Below are positions 21,698-34,900 of a stretch of 64,000 bases of DNA, piece by piece. Below the pieces are notes generated by a model. It ran no database searches and was not told the DNA's origin. It was given only the letters and a program-made list of their open reading frames with translations. Position 1 is the stretch's first letter; each line of letters begins with the position of its first letter. The stretch covers positions 8,720,666-8,784,665 of the forward strand of contig CM021323.1 of the NCBI GenBank assembly GCA_010645155.1, given 5' to 3'. The DNA comes from Tigriopus japonicus (lineage: Eukaryota > Arthropoda > Copepoda > Harpacticoida > Harpacticidae). A program made the translations under genes and the position numbers.

Positions 21698-21707
21698 ATT
21701 GAAAGTC

Positions 21708-22266
21708 ATCTTAGACCAAGACTAAAGTTTCCTCAGAAACTATTCAAACCTTAGCCAATTCGATCAAACAAAGGGGACTGTCGTCGAACCAAGATCAAGA
21801 ACCAATCACATTGTAAATAAAGTGATAAAAAAGTAACCAAGTTTTTGGGCCAAGGACATTCAAGTACAAAGCTCTGCATGACCCGTGACATGACTTTCTG
21901 ACTTTGCCAGAAGTGTTTGTCAAGTCCAAAATTTCATTTGACCACATTCTCACTCAGTGAATCTCTCTTTTATATACTTTCGTGCGAAAATAAACCGCAA
22001 TGCTTTAGTTAGAGTAAACATTTATATTGACTGATATAGGGGTTTGTATGTAGGAGTGAAGGGTACGTAAATGCTATACAAAACACATGGACCCATCCCC
22101 AAAGCCATCATTTGGGCGAACATAACAGATTGCAAACATATTCTTCATTCAACTTTGACACACACCAGCGGTCGGGGGGATGGATGGATGATAAACGCAT
22201 AAACACACACACACATACTCGGTTGGCAAACGAAGGCCAGTTTGGTCCATACTTTTCACAAGAGTC
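21708..22266. other. Spacer at the 3' side of polyhomeotic
   Basis: This must contain the 3' UTR of the minus-strand polyhomeotic gene. A short CA repeat lies near 22204-22215. No canonical AATAAA was seen on the minus strand near the stop codons. Confidence 0.45.
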
Positions 22267-22635
22267 TCATTGGCCACAAGAAACAGATCCGACTTGATCC
22301 AGATGATGGGTCTGGTGGTCGTTATCATCATCATCGTCGTCGTCGTCCTCTTCGAAAGAGGCTGCCGTGGAGGAGGCCTGGGAGGCAAGTTCTTCGAAGA
22401 GCTTGCTCTCTTCCAGGTCTGACAAGTTATCTTCAAAGTCGTTGTCATCAACATTAACGCGTTGCTTATTCTCGTTGAAGTTAATGTTAGCGCCATTGTT
22501 GTTGCTGTTGTTGTTTTTATTAATATTATTATTTTCATTGTTACTGTTGTTGTTGTTCTCCTCCTCAATGAGATCAAAATCCGTGATCAAGGTCTGCCCG
22601 AGTTTGAAGAGGATCCGTTTCTTGTGTGCCCGCCG
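22267..22635 (-). CDS. ph: Candidate stop-codon readthrough extension of polyhomeotic (122 codons)
   Basis: The codon after the SAM domain is TGA (22638-22636), followed directly by CGG CGG GCA in the same frame. That frame stays open for 122 codons and ends in TGA at 22269-22267. It starts RRAHKKRILFKLGQTLITDF, then an Asn-rich stretch, NFNENKQRVNVDDNDFEDNL, a Leu/Glu/Phe segment (SDLEESKLFEELASQAS), an Asp run and HQTHHLDQVGSVSCGQ. The N and D runs use mixed synonymous codons (AAC/AAT, GAC/GAT), which argues for selection on protein rather than a DNA repeat. TGA-C, and UGA-CGG in particular, is a known leaky context. Alternatives are a sequencing error at the TGA or a coding-like 3' UTR. 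Confidence 0.6.
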   Translation of the reverse strand, partial: RRAHKKRILFKLGQTLITDFDLIEEENNNNSNNENNNINKNNNSNNNGANINFNENKQRVNVDDNDFEDNLSDLEESKLFEELASQASSTAASFEEDDDDDDDDNDHQTHHLDQVGSVSCGQ

Positions 22636-22982
22636 TCAGTTCTGTTTGAGCTCTTCACGCATGTCATTGATAGCAGAGCAGATCTTAAGAGCTGGCCCCA
22701 ATTTGATGGCCATGGCCGACATCAGATGGTCGGCCTTCAATAACATGAGTGCTTGACCGTCGATCTCCTGGAGCAAGAAATCCTCCACGTAGTCCGAACA
22801 TCCGGGCAAAGCTTTGACGAAGTCGCACACTTGTTGCACGCTCCACTTCAACGGATTCGTGCCTTTGAGGAGAGTCTCCACATCGATCTTGTTCTTGGCC
22901 TTCAAGTCTGCGGGATCACTTGAGGCGGGACCATTGTCCAACTTGGATTTCTTTCCCGGAGGAGCGCCTGCATCGCTTCTGG
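22636..22982 (-). CDS. ph: Polyhomeotic exon with SAM domain
   Basis: The acceptor is TTGCAG at 22988-22983; the first two bases complete an Ala codon split with the upstream exon. It encodes a lysine-rich linker (PPGKKSKLDNG) and then the SAM domain, including the polymer-forming surface region around IKLGPALKICSAINDM, ending REELKQN and TGA. Ending right after SAM is normal for PHC proteins, so the first stop gives a complete canonical protein. Confidence 0.93.
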
Positions 22983-25900
22983 CTGCAACGGAAAACAATT
23001 GTTAGGGATGGTTGAAAAGTCTACAAAAAGAGCGTTTTGAAGAACATACCTTTGTCGGCGTTGAGTCTTTGTTGCTCGATGCTTTGACGGGTGGATCCTG
23101 GGGGTCGTCCAGGTCCGCGTTTCTTCTCGGTAGCGTTACCCTCGCTGGCCTTTTTGTTGACACTGGCATTGCTTGAGGTGGAATTTGAAGAGGACAAAGT
23201 GTTCTTGATTGAGGGAAGGCTGCCCGAAAATGATGATGACATAGTAGTCGTTGAAGGGGTGGTGCCATTGGAGGACGATACGGATGTAAAGGGTTTGTCC
23301 GATTTCTTCCGACTTCTAGCCGCCACACCTACAAGTCAAAAAGGATCAAAATCATTTACATGATGGGACTTCTTTCCTTTCCAAAGTTAGCCCTTCCTTC
23401 TTCGGTTTGTCATTTGCGCTCACCGTCTAACGGGGCTCTGCTCCGCCTTTCGCCGTTGAAAGCTAGCCCTCGCGCCCTCGCAACCTAATCCCTCCCTTTT
23501 TCACTCAACCTCTTATTTCTCGCGCGGGATTGGAAGATTGGCTCTGGCCAATTAGCGAGAGCATTGCTCGACTCCCTCCTCCACTGAGTGACCGTCGGGT
23601 GCCAGCCAATAACAGTGACAGAACAGACCATGAACTGTATTGGTCAGGGAGGAAAGACACCGATCGACTGAATAATTATGGGAGGACACACACTCACTCA
23701 CTCACTCACTCACATACCCCGTGTCACCGTAAATAACCACAGCAACCACTCATTGCAACTCGTTTGGTGCGTGTTGTGTGTCCACCAGGCGAAACAAAAA
23801 CCACTAAACACAATCATTTTGCGTGCTAACAAAAAAACAGACTCGACGTTCAGCAAAACAAGCGCCAATTGATCTCACAGTTGGTCATTGAAGTGCTTTG
23901 CTAGTGATTGAGAGCGAGTGCTAAAGAGTCTTTAGCCTGTATTTGAATCATGAACGATCGGGGTTTTCTTCTTCTATAAAGCGTTTCCCTGCCTAATCCC
24001 CATTCAGAGAAGACTAGCAAAGTAGTCGCTGGTTTTTGGGCTCAGACTAAACCTTTTCCCCGTTTTTTGGTCTTGTTGTCGAAACATTTGCAGTGGCACT
24101 GGCCAAGCTCGTCGTCCTATTAGAGCTCACGCTAGCCTCGAGGTTCTCCAGGTCTCATGGGATCACTCAAGGTGCACATTTTCACACAGCTCTTAGGCTG
24201 TCTCCTTCGACTACTGACAACGGGTGAGTTGTTGTAGTAGTTCGATCTTGCAATTGTTGTGACTGAGACAGGATAGGAGAAAAACCTTTCTGTCTAATTC
24301 AAAGGAAAGGAGGACAGAGGGGGAAATGATACAGCCCCAGACTCAAACCTGGGAAGAACCGGAGCACCATTATCTAAATGACTAACCTAGTCTCATGTTC
24401 TTTCTCAAAAAACGGAGACAACACGGGTTTTGGCACATGATTTCCCTTTGACTCTAGAGTCATCGCTCGTCACCCTTTGGGCCATCAAGACCGATATCCT
24501 TGGCCATAAAAGCGGTTTTATCGGGATTTATCGGATTTCCGCACCTCGTCCGAGGTTTCGCCATACGTATGAGGAGTATGAAAAGCAATTCGAGTCGGGT
24601 TTGTGCGGGAAACGAATGAAAATGCATCGGTGGTAATAATGTCTGTGATTACATACACATTCTGGCATTCTCGCACCCCTCTCAACCAACTTTATAAATT
24701 GTGTGCATAATTCTTGCAAGTCTTACTAATGTTCTGCTGAATAGACATGCAATGGGGGTTCAAACGAACGTGTTCTTGGATCAGGGATCGAAGGAAGTGG
24801 ATTGACATCATGAGAAAACCCGTGTTATTCGACAGATTCCGATGTCAACTCCGAGTGGAGAATGTCAAACAAGGCGTATATTTGTTCGTCGTGTCGTCGA
24901 CGAAAGATGTCTGGAATTTCACAACACTAAAACGCTCAGGAATGGCCTGGTTGTACTTGTAATTAGAAACAGCCCACGAAAGAACAGAGTTTCGAATCAT
25001 GGTGCCTCGAAAAAAAGGCTCTTCGTGATGGATCAACATCAAGGTAAATTGGAAGAGGAGGTTCACGCTCAGCTGGAATCTCTTTTTCCTACCTCTGCAT
25101 CATCTCTCTGCTTGGTTTGTGCTTTGTGAGGCACCATCTTGACGAGGAACCGCCGCTGCTCTCTCAAATACTCTCTGAGGGGTGTATTATTATGATTATT
25201 TCTACGAACATTTTGCGTGCTGAGCATACAAAAAACAACGATTCTAGCCGCTCTCAAAATCGAAACGAACGAAAGAACGGAGAGGGAGAATGAACGAGTC
25301 AGCCAAAGGGGCTGAGATTTGAACGATCTTGTTGGCGTCTGGAAATTCTTGAAACTCTTGAAACGTGACGATTACAATTTGAGAAACAGAATCAAATTGG
25401 CCTTGAATCGCCATGACTCGTCAGTTCTCGGCGTCCTGGCCTCTCTCCACTACTTGTGTCTTTGTCGTCTTCAGTAATAATGATAATGCTTTGAGAGCAT
25501 TGTAGAGGAGATTTTCAGTAACTAGAAAGACTTTGAATTGAGCGGAACACCTGATCGTGGTCCCAAGACCAAGTTTGCTTTTTTGGTACGTACTATTATG
25601 CACTTATACTAGGGTGTATGCGTCTGGCCATTTTGAGGAGAAATCCCCAAAGGGGAAAAGACCCTAAGAGGGGGAGAGAGGAGAGAGAAAGAGAGGGAAG
25701 AAGAAGAAGAAGACCAAGGAAGGGGAATATGACGGCAGTGGTGATGGTGGTGGTGGTTCTATCTTTGTTGCCAGGGATCCACTCCTCCTGAGAAGAAACA
25801 TAGATATGGCATACACTGCAAGCGTGTGTGTGCATGTGTGTGTATTTGCCTTCAAAAGCCTCGGAGGAGGCCGAAAGGTTGAACGCATTTCAAATTCAAC

Positions 25901-28900
25901 CCCTCTCGGTTGGGGTCTACAACTTATTTGGATGCATACACAGACAACAGAGGCTTTGAAGGCGTCTTGTTCAAACATGATTGCTTCGTTGGCATTGTTA
26001 TTCAGGCGCTTCTTCACATTCTCCGTCTTTCTGTCTAAACTTGACTAATAACTCCTGACGACGACGAAGAAAACAAGACCGAGACGAAGTCGACGATCCA
26101 GTTGAAGGTGTTCGAGAAGTCGGTTACCAAGTTCGTTCGCTCTTATTTCTATCCAACAAACTTCTCGTTCTGTGCATTACTACGCCAGACTACAATCTCA
26201 AGTCGTCTCGTCGCAGCCTGGGTTGTTCCTCGAATCTCTTCAAGTCACTCGCTCGTCCACCGACACATCAAGAAGATATTTTTCTCAGTCAGCACTTACG
26301 AGGTCTCGCATTGACGCAGAGAACGAGAGAGAAGAGAACAGAAAGGGAGAAGAAGAAAAAAACCCTCCACTCCAAACGAAGTTTCGAACACATGATCATC
26401 ATCCCCAGTTCTACCACTCGTAGTCTCGTATTAACATGGAAGCCTCGCTGGGAAAAGAGGCCAAGCCAAGTCAGGCCAACGAGGTCTACTTGGCCAGAAG
26501 ACTCGGTTCCGCGCCCTCTCTCTCTCTCTGTCTTCTCGTTGCTTTTCTCTCCTTTTTCCTAATTCCTCCGCTCACGAACTTGAATGGCCTCCCTCCCCCT
26601 TGTGATTCTAGGAGGCCATCGTACTCGCCGTGGACTACGATGGACGAATGGATGGATATATGGTGGACTCACGAGCGTGAGGTGCAATGACTCCTCGAGC
26701 ACCGAATCACCATCTATCCAGCGAAGGAACGAACACACAAGAGCAGCTATGGACGGACGAACGGACGGATGTCTGGCTAGATTGGTATTTGCTGGCCTTC
26801 CAAAAGAATCGCCTCGGGCCATGAAACGTTCATTTGCAATCATCCTGACAGACAGCCACCCGACCTAAGCGCCTTCAAGCATGGATATACTAACACAAGA
26901 GGTTCGTTCGTTCGTTCCTGCTTCAAGGCACTCTCCCTCCATTCTCTCTCTCTCTTTCTCGTTGTTTCCTCACACAAAACTGCTTCCCTCGTTGAAAGAT
27001 CGGCAGGGCATTCAGCCGACCATGAAGCCTCCCTTCCTTCCTTCCTTCGTTCTTTGCCTTTACCACCAGAAATATGTTGTTGAGAAGATGACTCCGCAGG
27101 AACGTTGGACCCGCTTGAAGTAGTAGCTCGCTCGACAAGCTCCATCCAACCTCACGACGATGAAAAATTTACTCGAGGAGTGAGTCTCTTCTACGTACGT
27201 ACAACATTGAGCCGTGCCTCGGGTCTGGGGTCCTTTCTACTTCGAGGCTTGAGCCAATCACAAGGAGGCGTGGGTTTTGAATCTCCCCAATAACTTCTCG
27301 ACGCACAGCGGGGGGCCAGATGGACAATATTCTCGCAGAAAATCCCGAAGGAAAATCAGGAGCGTTGAACACGTCGGGAGCTCGCCGATCCCAGCTACTC
27401 CGGCCAAAAGGCGGACCCAACGAGGAACAAACGCCAACGAGCTTCCTTCTCTCTCGCGGACGATGACGCCGCCCGTCCACCATTTAGTCGAGGGCCAACA
27501 ATACCTCACTCACGGACAAAACAGTACTCGATCGGCTGACACGACAGACTCGCACCCATATGCGATAGCCACTGACTGCGAACTCGATTCTCATCGTCGG
27601 CGAAGTTGGGAACGAACGCCGAGCTCGATTTTGACGACGTCCCTCGAACTCTCGAAACAACACATGACAAGAGATACTACAACGAACGAACGACATGGCC
27701 AACGACAGAGCTGATTTAGTTGGTGGCTGTATGTACAGAGGGTTATAGGGGGAGGAAAGACAGAATAAAACCAACAGGAAAGGCAGCCGCACCTTCAGGG
27801 AGAGATTTCCAGTCAGGCAGCATGCGATCTGCTGGTTGTGAAGAAGGAGACTACGAACAAGAAGAAGAACAAGAAGAACGGCTCTGTCGTTCGTTGGTTG
27901 CCTGGGTTCTGCACAACCATCACATAGGATGGAAGATGCGATGGCCGTGGTTGATGTGCTCGTTGTGTGGGCGCCGGTGACTGGATCCATAAACCTTATC
28001 CAATACAACTAGCTCTCACAAAAAGGGTCTTCTACGCCTCGCTTGAAACCCATAGATGGGTGGATGGGGACGATGAGGACCCTTGGCTTTGCATAGCTTT
28101 AGCCATCAGGGTTTTTCCTCTGAGAAGCCCCTCCATCCAGTCACGAACACACAAAAACGAGGAGCGCCAACCCACCCAAAAAACCAACTGGGTGGAGATC
28201 CAAAAAGATGCTCAACGCGATCTGAAACTCGAATTGACCACCAAAATGGGGACTGGGGCCAATTTTGAACCATATCTTCGTAATTGGGTATTCCAAAGCA
28301 AATGCCACGACCGGCCACTGAGCAGCAGGGACATCGGTAGATCCAAAAGGTGTCAGTCTAATCACACCCACCTTTGCCCTAGATACGTTCTTAGCGTTCT
28401 TGACTAGCCAGTGGCGACACAAGACACAAGATAAACCGCAAAAATCATCCGCGTGCATCAGCCACGAGACCTAAATGTTGCAATTGTCAACAGGAAGTTT
28501 GTGTGTTTTACTATGACCGAGAATCGTCTCCACTATCTAACAACGGACTAATGAGCATGGCCGTTCAAAGCAAACTGCGATAAGCCCAATGCTTCTCATC
28601 CACATTGATCTAACGAGAGTAGAGCTCGTAATTTGACGTTTTTAACGCGAAATGAAAGTGTCTCTAGCTTCCTGAATGGAGTAATTACAACCCAGTCCAC
28701 CTTAGGGACAAGCCAGATCTTTGGTATAATCTATCTTCACCGCGAATGTTGATGAAAGACCAGAGAGAGAGATCAACTTGAGAGATTATATCTAAACCCA
28801 ATGTGCGGTAATTACGACGAAGAGTGGTGGATCAAGATCATACTTAGCGGAATCACCTTATTAGCTACGTAGTTAAGCGCTTTCGCGTTAAGGTTGTTAT

Positions 28901-31900
28901 TTTTTTGGTAGCTCACCCAGAAAAAAACACGCTAGCTTAGTAGGCTTCTTGACAATTTGTGAACCCTTTCTGTTTCTGATTCAACCAAGAACTTGAAAAA
29001 GTCGGCCAAGAGTTTCCGGTCACTCAGTCTTGTCCAATGCGAAGCCCATTTGTGTTGGAACTCGGATTGTTTATTTTGCTTAAGTTGCTTGGCTCAAATC
29101 CGCCATATGTTTCCCGCTTTCCAAGTCTATTTGCGCTGGCAGAAGAGGGTTGAAAAAGTGGAGATACGCTCAGGATTTCGTCTTAGGGATGTCTTTGATC
29201 ATTCATTAGTTGGAAAACTAGAGGAGGGAAAGAGTGCAAAAAGAAACGATTTTTCCTCGTTTGAGGAGGAGCTCCGAAGTACAAAAAAATGGGAGCTTCC
29301 TTTACGAAGGAACGATGGATCAGACGAAGAAGTCTGATTAGGACCACAAGTGTTCCTAATGGGATTCCACCCCCAAGGGATGAGGGATGGGGAACTATTC
29401 GATAGAGCCAAGCTACTAGTGAGTAGAAATCCAATTCGCCTCTCATTTTCATTTCCTTCCAGCTCTCGTAGTCACCGAAGAAAATAGACGAAAAAGAAGA
29501 AGAAAGAGATGTAAGATTATCATTTTCCCGACCCCCTTGGGGAACTTTGTGTGTCAGCCATGCTGTAGCAATACACGCATACACACAAAAGAACTAAGCC
29601 AAGAGGGGCACATGTCACATTTGGGTGGGTGATTTGGAACATGGCGCTTCCCTGACCATTGAGTCCTGATGACAATGATTCATTGAGCTTGGGATGCTTT
29701 TGTATCCCGGACCAACCCAGCGACCACTCTTGCTCTCTGTCTTGGTAGAGTAGAATTGACCAAGAAAATCAGAGAGCAATATGACGAAGACACGGGGAAA
29801 AATCGTTCCGAAGGATATGAAGGAAACGAGCTTGTCTTGTTCCATTTGCCCCTCCAAAAGTTGGAACAGACTTGAGTGTCCGTGTGTGTCCAGTGGAACA
29901 CGCGCCTGATGGAACAACATCCGCACTGACGACTGGACCGATCTTCCCACCAGATAACAAACCATGGAACATTGATCTCCCCCATAAGATTTGAAGGGGC
30001 GATACAGTTGGTGAAGATCGACTGGATGTTGTTGGGGTGGTGGTCATAATGCCGAGGCTCACAGGCAGAAAATGAGTCCGTGTAATGTTTTTCGAATAGT
30101 CCACATGTCACGGCTTGTTTGCTTGGTCTCAGATCATGGAACAGAGATCTCAGGGAGATGAAGGGAAGAGCAAATCACTCTTCACACTCATGACCTTCCA
30201 CGGCGAGTGAACAAACATGTCGAAAGAAAGCTACTTCAATGGGTCTATCTCATCCTTACACTTCAACTGGCCAATGACGGTCCGTTCAGCATTTGGAAAG
30301 ACGATGGATGATACATATCTTGCTCTTAGCCATTTACTAGGAAGGGTCCAGAGATGGTCTTCAGCTCATCAGACTGTGCCAAGATCGATTCCAATCAAGA
30401 ACAATTGCCCATGGTCCGATTGGTGACACCACAGAGACATAGAGGCCCCAGCGAGGCTTGTATCAGTTTGTTCTAGGGTTGAATCACATGGATGTCGATC
30501 GTTAGAGCCAAGCCAGGCCAAGTTAGGGCATTCCGGGAATGACATGAAAAGAGCCATCATTTGTCACCAAGACTGGGATCCTCTTTCGAGCGACGAGAAC
30601 CCTCGCTATCAGAACGATGACGACGGGCATTGACTACGTTCGAGGCTCACTCCATGCATTTTAAGGAGCAGATCGAGCCAGATCGAAAACAAAGACTCTT
30701 GATGAAAAATATACTCGCAGATCAATCTTGGCAGCGCTCTCAAACCTCTTTCGTGCTGCTTTACTAGAGCAGCGTTTGCTGTCGATGGGTTTCGCGTTCC
30801 TTTCTCGGTCGTTCGTTCGTTGTCGTCTTTTGAGCGGGTATAGATTTGCTGGGAAATGAGTATTGATGGAAATGGGCGGAGAGTTGGAGGGTCAGGAATT
30901 ATTGAGCTTCCACTCTCACCAACGCTTCAAAGTGCTATCATATATTGGGTACTCCTACAGGGTTGGCTGGTTAGCTAGCTAGCTAGCTAGGATGGTAAGT
31001 TGTTTGAGGTTAGCAAGGGAATGCACGAAGCGTAAATTCTTGAGCGCCCAACAGAAACGCAAGACAGAGATTAATTGTCTCCGTGCTTGTAAAAATGTGA
31101 GCCCTGCTCTCGTTTGGAACCTCTTCGTGTGGTGCTTGACTTCATTCGCATCATTTTCACTGCAGGCTTTTTCTCTCTTTTTCTCGTCTCGACGAATATG
31201 AACCTATCCGTTTGGCTTAGAGCTCAGTTTCCATGCAGCAACGGCGTTAAAGCCGGGGAAACTGAATTCATGGCTCGTAAAAACAGGCGCAACCCAAACA
31301 AAACTCCTTGGAGAGCCAAATGATCTGATCTACACCAATCTACCACCTAATGGATAATGACCCATAACCGTGCACAGTCGCCATAGGTCGACAGACAATC
31401 GAGCAGAGAGACAAGCAAATAAGCAGCTACGGCAACAGCACTTTCGGCAGGCACTGACTTCTCAGCAATGCATAAATTACCAATTCGACTTCAAGAACAG
31501 GAAGAAGCCCAAGATAAAGGGGGTCGGTCTTCGGGTGGAATCAAGAGTTATGCTTGGAGTTCCATTATTTTCAGATTAGATTCTCAAGATTTGGATCCGA
31601 GACGAACGTTGAAATTGATATTGAACGCTACGTGGAAAAGAGTTAACGATCCTCACGATAACACGAAAGAGTTGAACACAAGCCAACCAAACGAACGATC
31701 GACCGGCCAGTCAACCCTCGGTTATGTATCTTTTTTCCAAGCGAGTCTTCCTCTCTCTCTCTCTTTCACTCTTTTGGTTCTTCACAAAGCCGGTCACTAA
31801 TCGAACGTTAGCCTGAAATCGAGCAGCGGATCTCCGATGGATCTCTATTAAGGCTGAATCAGCCGCAATCATCTACAGATTCTCATTAGACTCACTCCTA

Positions 31901-34900
31901 ATGGCGACGACCAATAGCTTAAGCATTCCATGAAGGTTCAAGCATTTGAAGCATTGTTCAAAGAAGCCCGATTGATTTCCGAGTAACCGATCTGATATAA
32001 CAACCGTGCTCAACACGTGTCCTCAGAGATTTCCCGTCACATTTGGAATATTTGTTATTTGTTCCGTAATCGTCTTATGTGGTGTGCCATTAGCGCGAGG
32101 GAATTAATATTTTATGACCTCCACTAGCAATCAATACCGTACATGTGTGGCGTGCATGCTGTTCAGGGTTTGCACGATGATCTTCACATTTGAAATCTCT
32201 TTTTTTTAGTGAACAGGGGGCGGTCGCTCACTTCCGGATCACCGAAGAACTTGTAAAATCACACACTCTCTTTTCCTACCCTCAAAAAACATAATGACAC
32301 TCTTGTCCCTGCCCTGTGAGACATGTGTCGCTTTCCATGAAATTGGCTTGTTATCGGGTCTATCTTGACATAAGACTCATAAACTTGAACTTTGTCCCCA
32401 ATTTCACATAGATCCCAGAATTGAGCTGTCAGTGGCCGAGTTGAGCTTATAATGGCCGGGGTTTTACCAAGCTACGTCTCCCAAGGATTGACGTGTTCAT
32501 TTATTCAATGGCTCTTCTGATCCAACCAGAGTCTCTCTCCAACCCTTGGTCAGTCTCGCTCAACCCACGATCGATCATACCGGGTCTGGGTACTGGGGTG
32601 CATTCTTCCCGGACAGTTTGCCCACTACCGCAATTGAGCCTCGATGATAAATGACTCAATTTCGAACTTTCAAACTTGGCGAGGTCCCACCCATTATTGT
32701 ACTTCCTCTAGCTGCCCCGTTGATTGCGGTCAGTGATATCTCTTTCTCCCTCTGATTTGCCGGGATGGGAATTCCAGAGGCAATAAGCTAATCTTCACAC
32801 TCGAATGAGTTCCATATTTTCAGGAACATTGCAGTTGCTCCACTTACGGATCGAGGATCGAAGGAATGGAGGGAGGGAGGGAGGAAGGAGAGAACGAAGG
32901 GAAACAGCGTCAAGTGCAATGATTACTACATAAACGTTATTGCCCATAATAAACATAATAACGTCTTACAAGACTCATTTGGCTTTCACGGCGATGTTTT
33001 AGTCACCCCAGCAACGAGAACGACGAGGAGTTGGAGGATTTTCCGAACAACTTTCATGCATTAAGCTCTACTTCTCGCTGAACCGCCCTAGAGCGCTTTC
33101 TCTTCTCTCTTAGCTCTTAGTCTACGTAGTATAAAGCACAACTATGGTGCCACCGTCTACTCGTTCGTTCTCTTTTCTTCCCTTGTGATATTCTCTTAAG
33201 GGAAACGAGAAACTGCGACGAAAGACTTGGTGGAACAGGCAAATCGGAACAGGGTGAGCGCCAGAATGGCTCACGAATGACACACACAGACTGTGAAGTT
33301 AAGCCGTTGACAAAGCAGTCAGAGCCAGCCAGCTACTGTGCTTGTGTACGTACAGCCTGTGTATGTGTGGCTCGGCTTTCAGGCTTGGCCAAGTCCGTAG
33401 CTTAATGTCAGCAGCCGAAGAGGGAAAAAATGCTCGGGGAAGGGGGGAAGTTTTTATGCGTATATTTGGGAGCTTTTGTTCCTTGGATACTTTTACTAAC
33501 GAGCTTGGTTTCTTGTGGATCATGGAGGAAAAGGAGGTATTTAGTTCTAAAGGTGGAGTAAAAACAAGGACACTGCCATCCCAATTTGTGAATGGTCGTG
33601 GCCAGGGCCATCTGAATCGAGTTCCTGTTGTGGAAAAGTCATTCAAGTGGGAGCAGATGGCTTTCCGTTCGTTCGTTCGTTCGTTCGTTGGTTCGTCTCT
33701 CGGTTGCTGCACTCCCTAAACGGGTCTGGTTCCAGCTCAATGGTATTCATTCACTCTGTCTCTGATCAAATTTGGATGGATTTCGTTCATCCTTTCGAAC
33801 AATCTCCTGTACTAGCACACTGTTCCCGCATAACCTGCCAAGCTAGCTACAAAAAAAACAACACCAACCACTACCGAGTCTCGTCAAGGAAAGGATGGGT
33901 GAAACCAGGTTCTCTACCTCATTATTGTGTTGTCACTCTTCTAAGGCCAGATCGCTGAGCGAAGGCATTGTTGCCGTTCGTTCCCATCGGTCCATTGTTC
34001 TCCAAGCGAATCGGCTTCGTCATGGTGCTCTTCTAAAGCCCTGGACTGCATTTACTACGTTCACTCCATAAGTACAGTCAGCGTAGAGATAGTAGTACTC
34101 GGTCCACTTGTACAGCAAGTATTATATGCTACAGCCTTTTTTACAACTTCTTGGTCAAGATTGATGAGACATTTCTGAACAACACGGGATTGCCTCGCTC
34201 CGAAATCGGACTACGACGACGTCCACGACGAGGAGAAATATGTACGTAGTATGGACTGAAAGGTTCTTGAACCAACCGCAAACCCACTTCCCAAAAGCAC
34301 ATCTGCGCTTGATTTCTGCCACTTGGAGGTTATTCGTAAAATACGACTCGATTCTAAATCTGTGATCAAATGTGTGTACGTACGCACACTCAACACGTCG
34401 AGGGGGCTCCGTTTTTTATGACCAGACCCACCAATCAGGTTTGAATTAGTTTTTGCTTGCGAAAAAAGCCACCAAAACCAATCTCCGCTAGTGCCTCGGT
34501 CGGCACTCTCTCCCTGCATCCATCCATGTGTTTCGAATAACTCATCATCAGCCTCTGAACCATCCCAATGCCAGCCAGACACGGGTGAGTTCACAAATGC
34601 CCCCATAAGATAACAATTAGAGCCTCACTTGAAGAGCATCTGGGGGCGTGTTTAGCTCGGGGGTGACAGCTCAGTCTATCTAGTGCTGCTTAACGAACTA
34701 TACAAAACCGCACGTGCTGGAGGGAAGAAAAAAATGCCAACAATGGGACTAAGGAAAAAACATCCAACCCAATCATGGATGGGCCTTTCTTAATACAAAA
34801 CGAAACGAAACGAATCGAGCTATTGCCTCACTCGGAAAGTGTTGTTACCAAGACTTCTACAACACGAAACGGGATGTGTCTCCTTGAGGAAACGGTTAAG

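Noticed and set aside
22149..22577. 142-codon minus frame rich in Thr/Met/Leu over the ph extension
   Set aside because: It is the shadow of the N/D-rich readthrough frame; its repeats are simply AAC/GAC triplets read out of frame.
23690..23714. Possible CRISPR-like or structured repeat (CACT)n and similar short arrays at 43050-43090 and 43640-43670
   Set aside because: Simple microsatellites without spacers in a eukaryotic intron.
24157..24221. ATG with a hydrophobic stretch (MGSLKVHIFTQLLGCLLRLL) directly followed by a GTGAGT donor, resembling a signal-peptide exon
   Set aside because: No downstream plus-strand exon could be identified, and such a combination can arise by chance in 20 kb of intron.
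27277..28008. Overlapping long open frames on both strands (145 and 174 codons) in the ph intron
   Set aside because: Compositions are Ser/Arg/Thr or Leu/Ser rich without domain features, frames overlap antisense, and no splice or start context supports a gene. They fit chance frames in stop-poor sequence.
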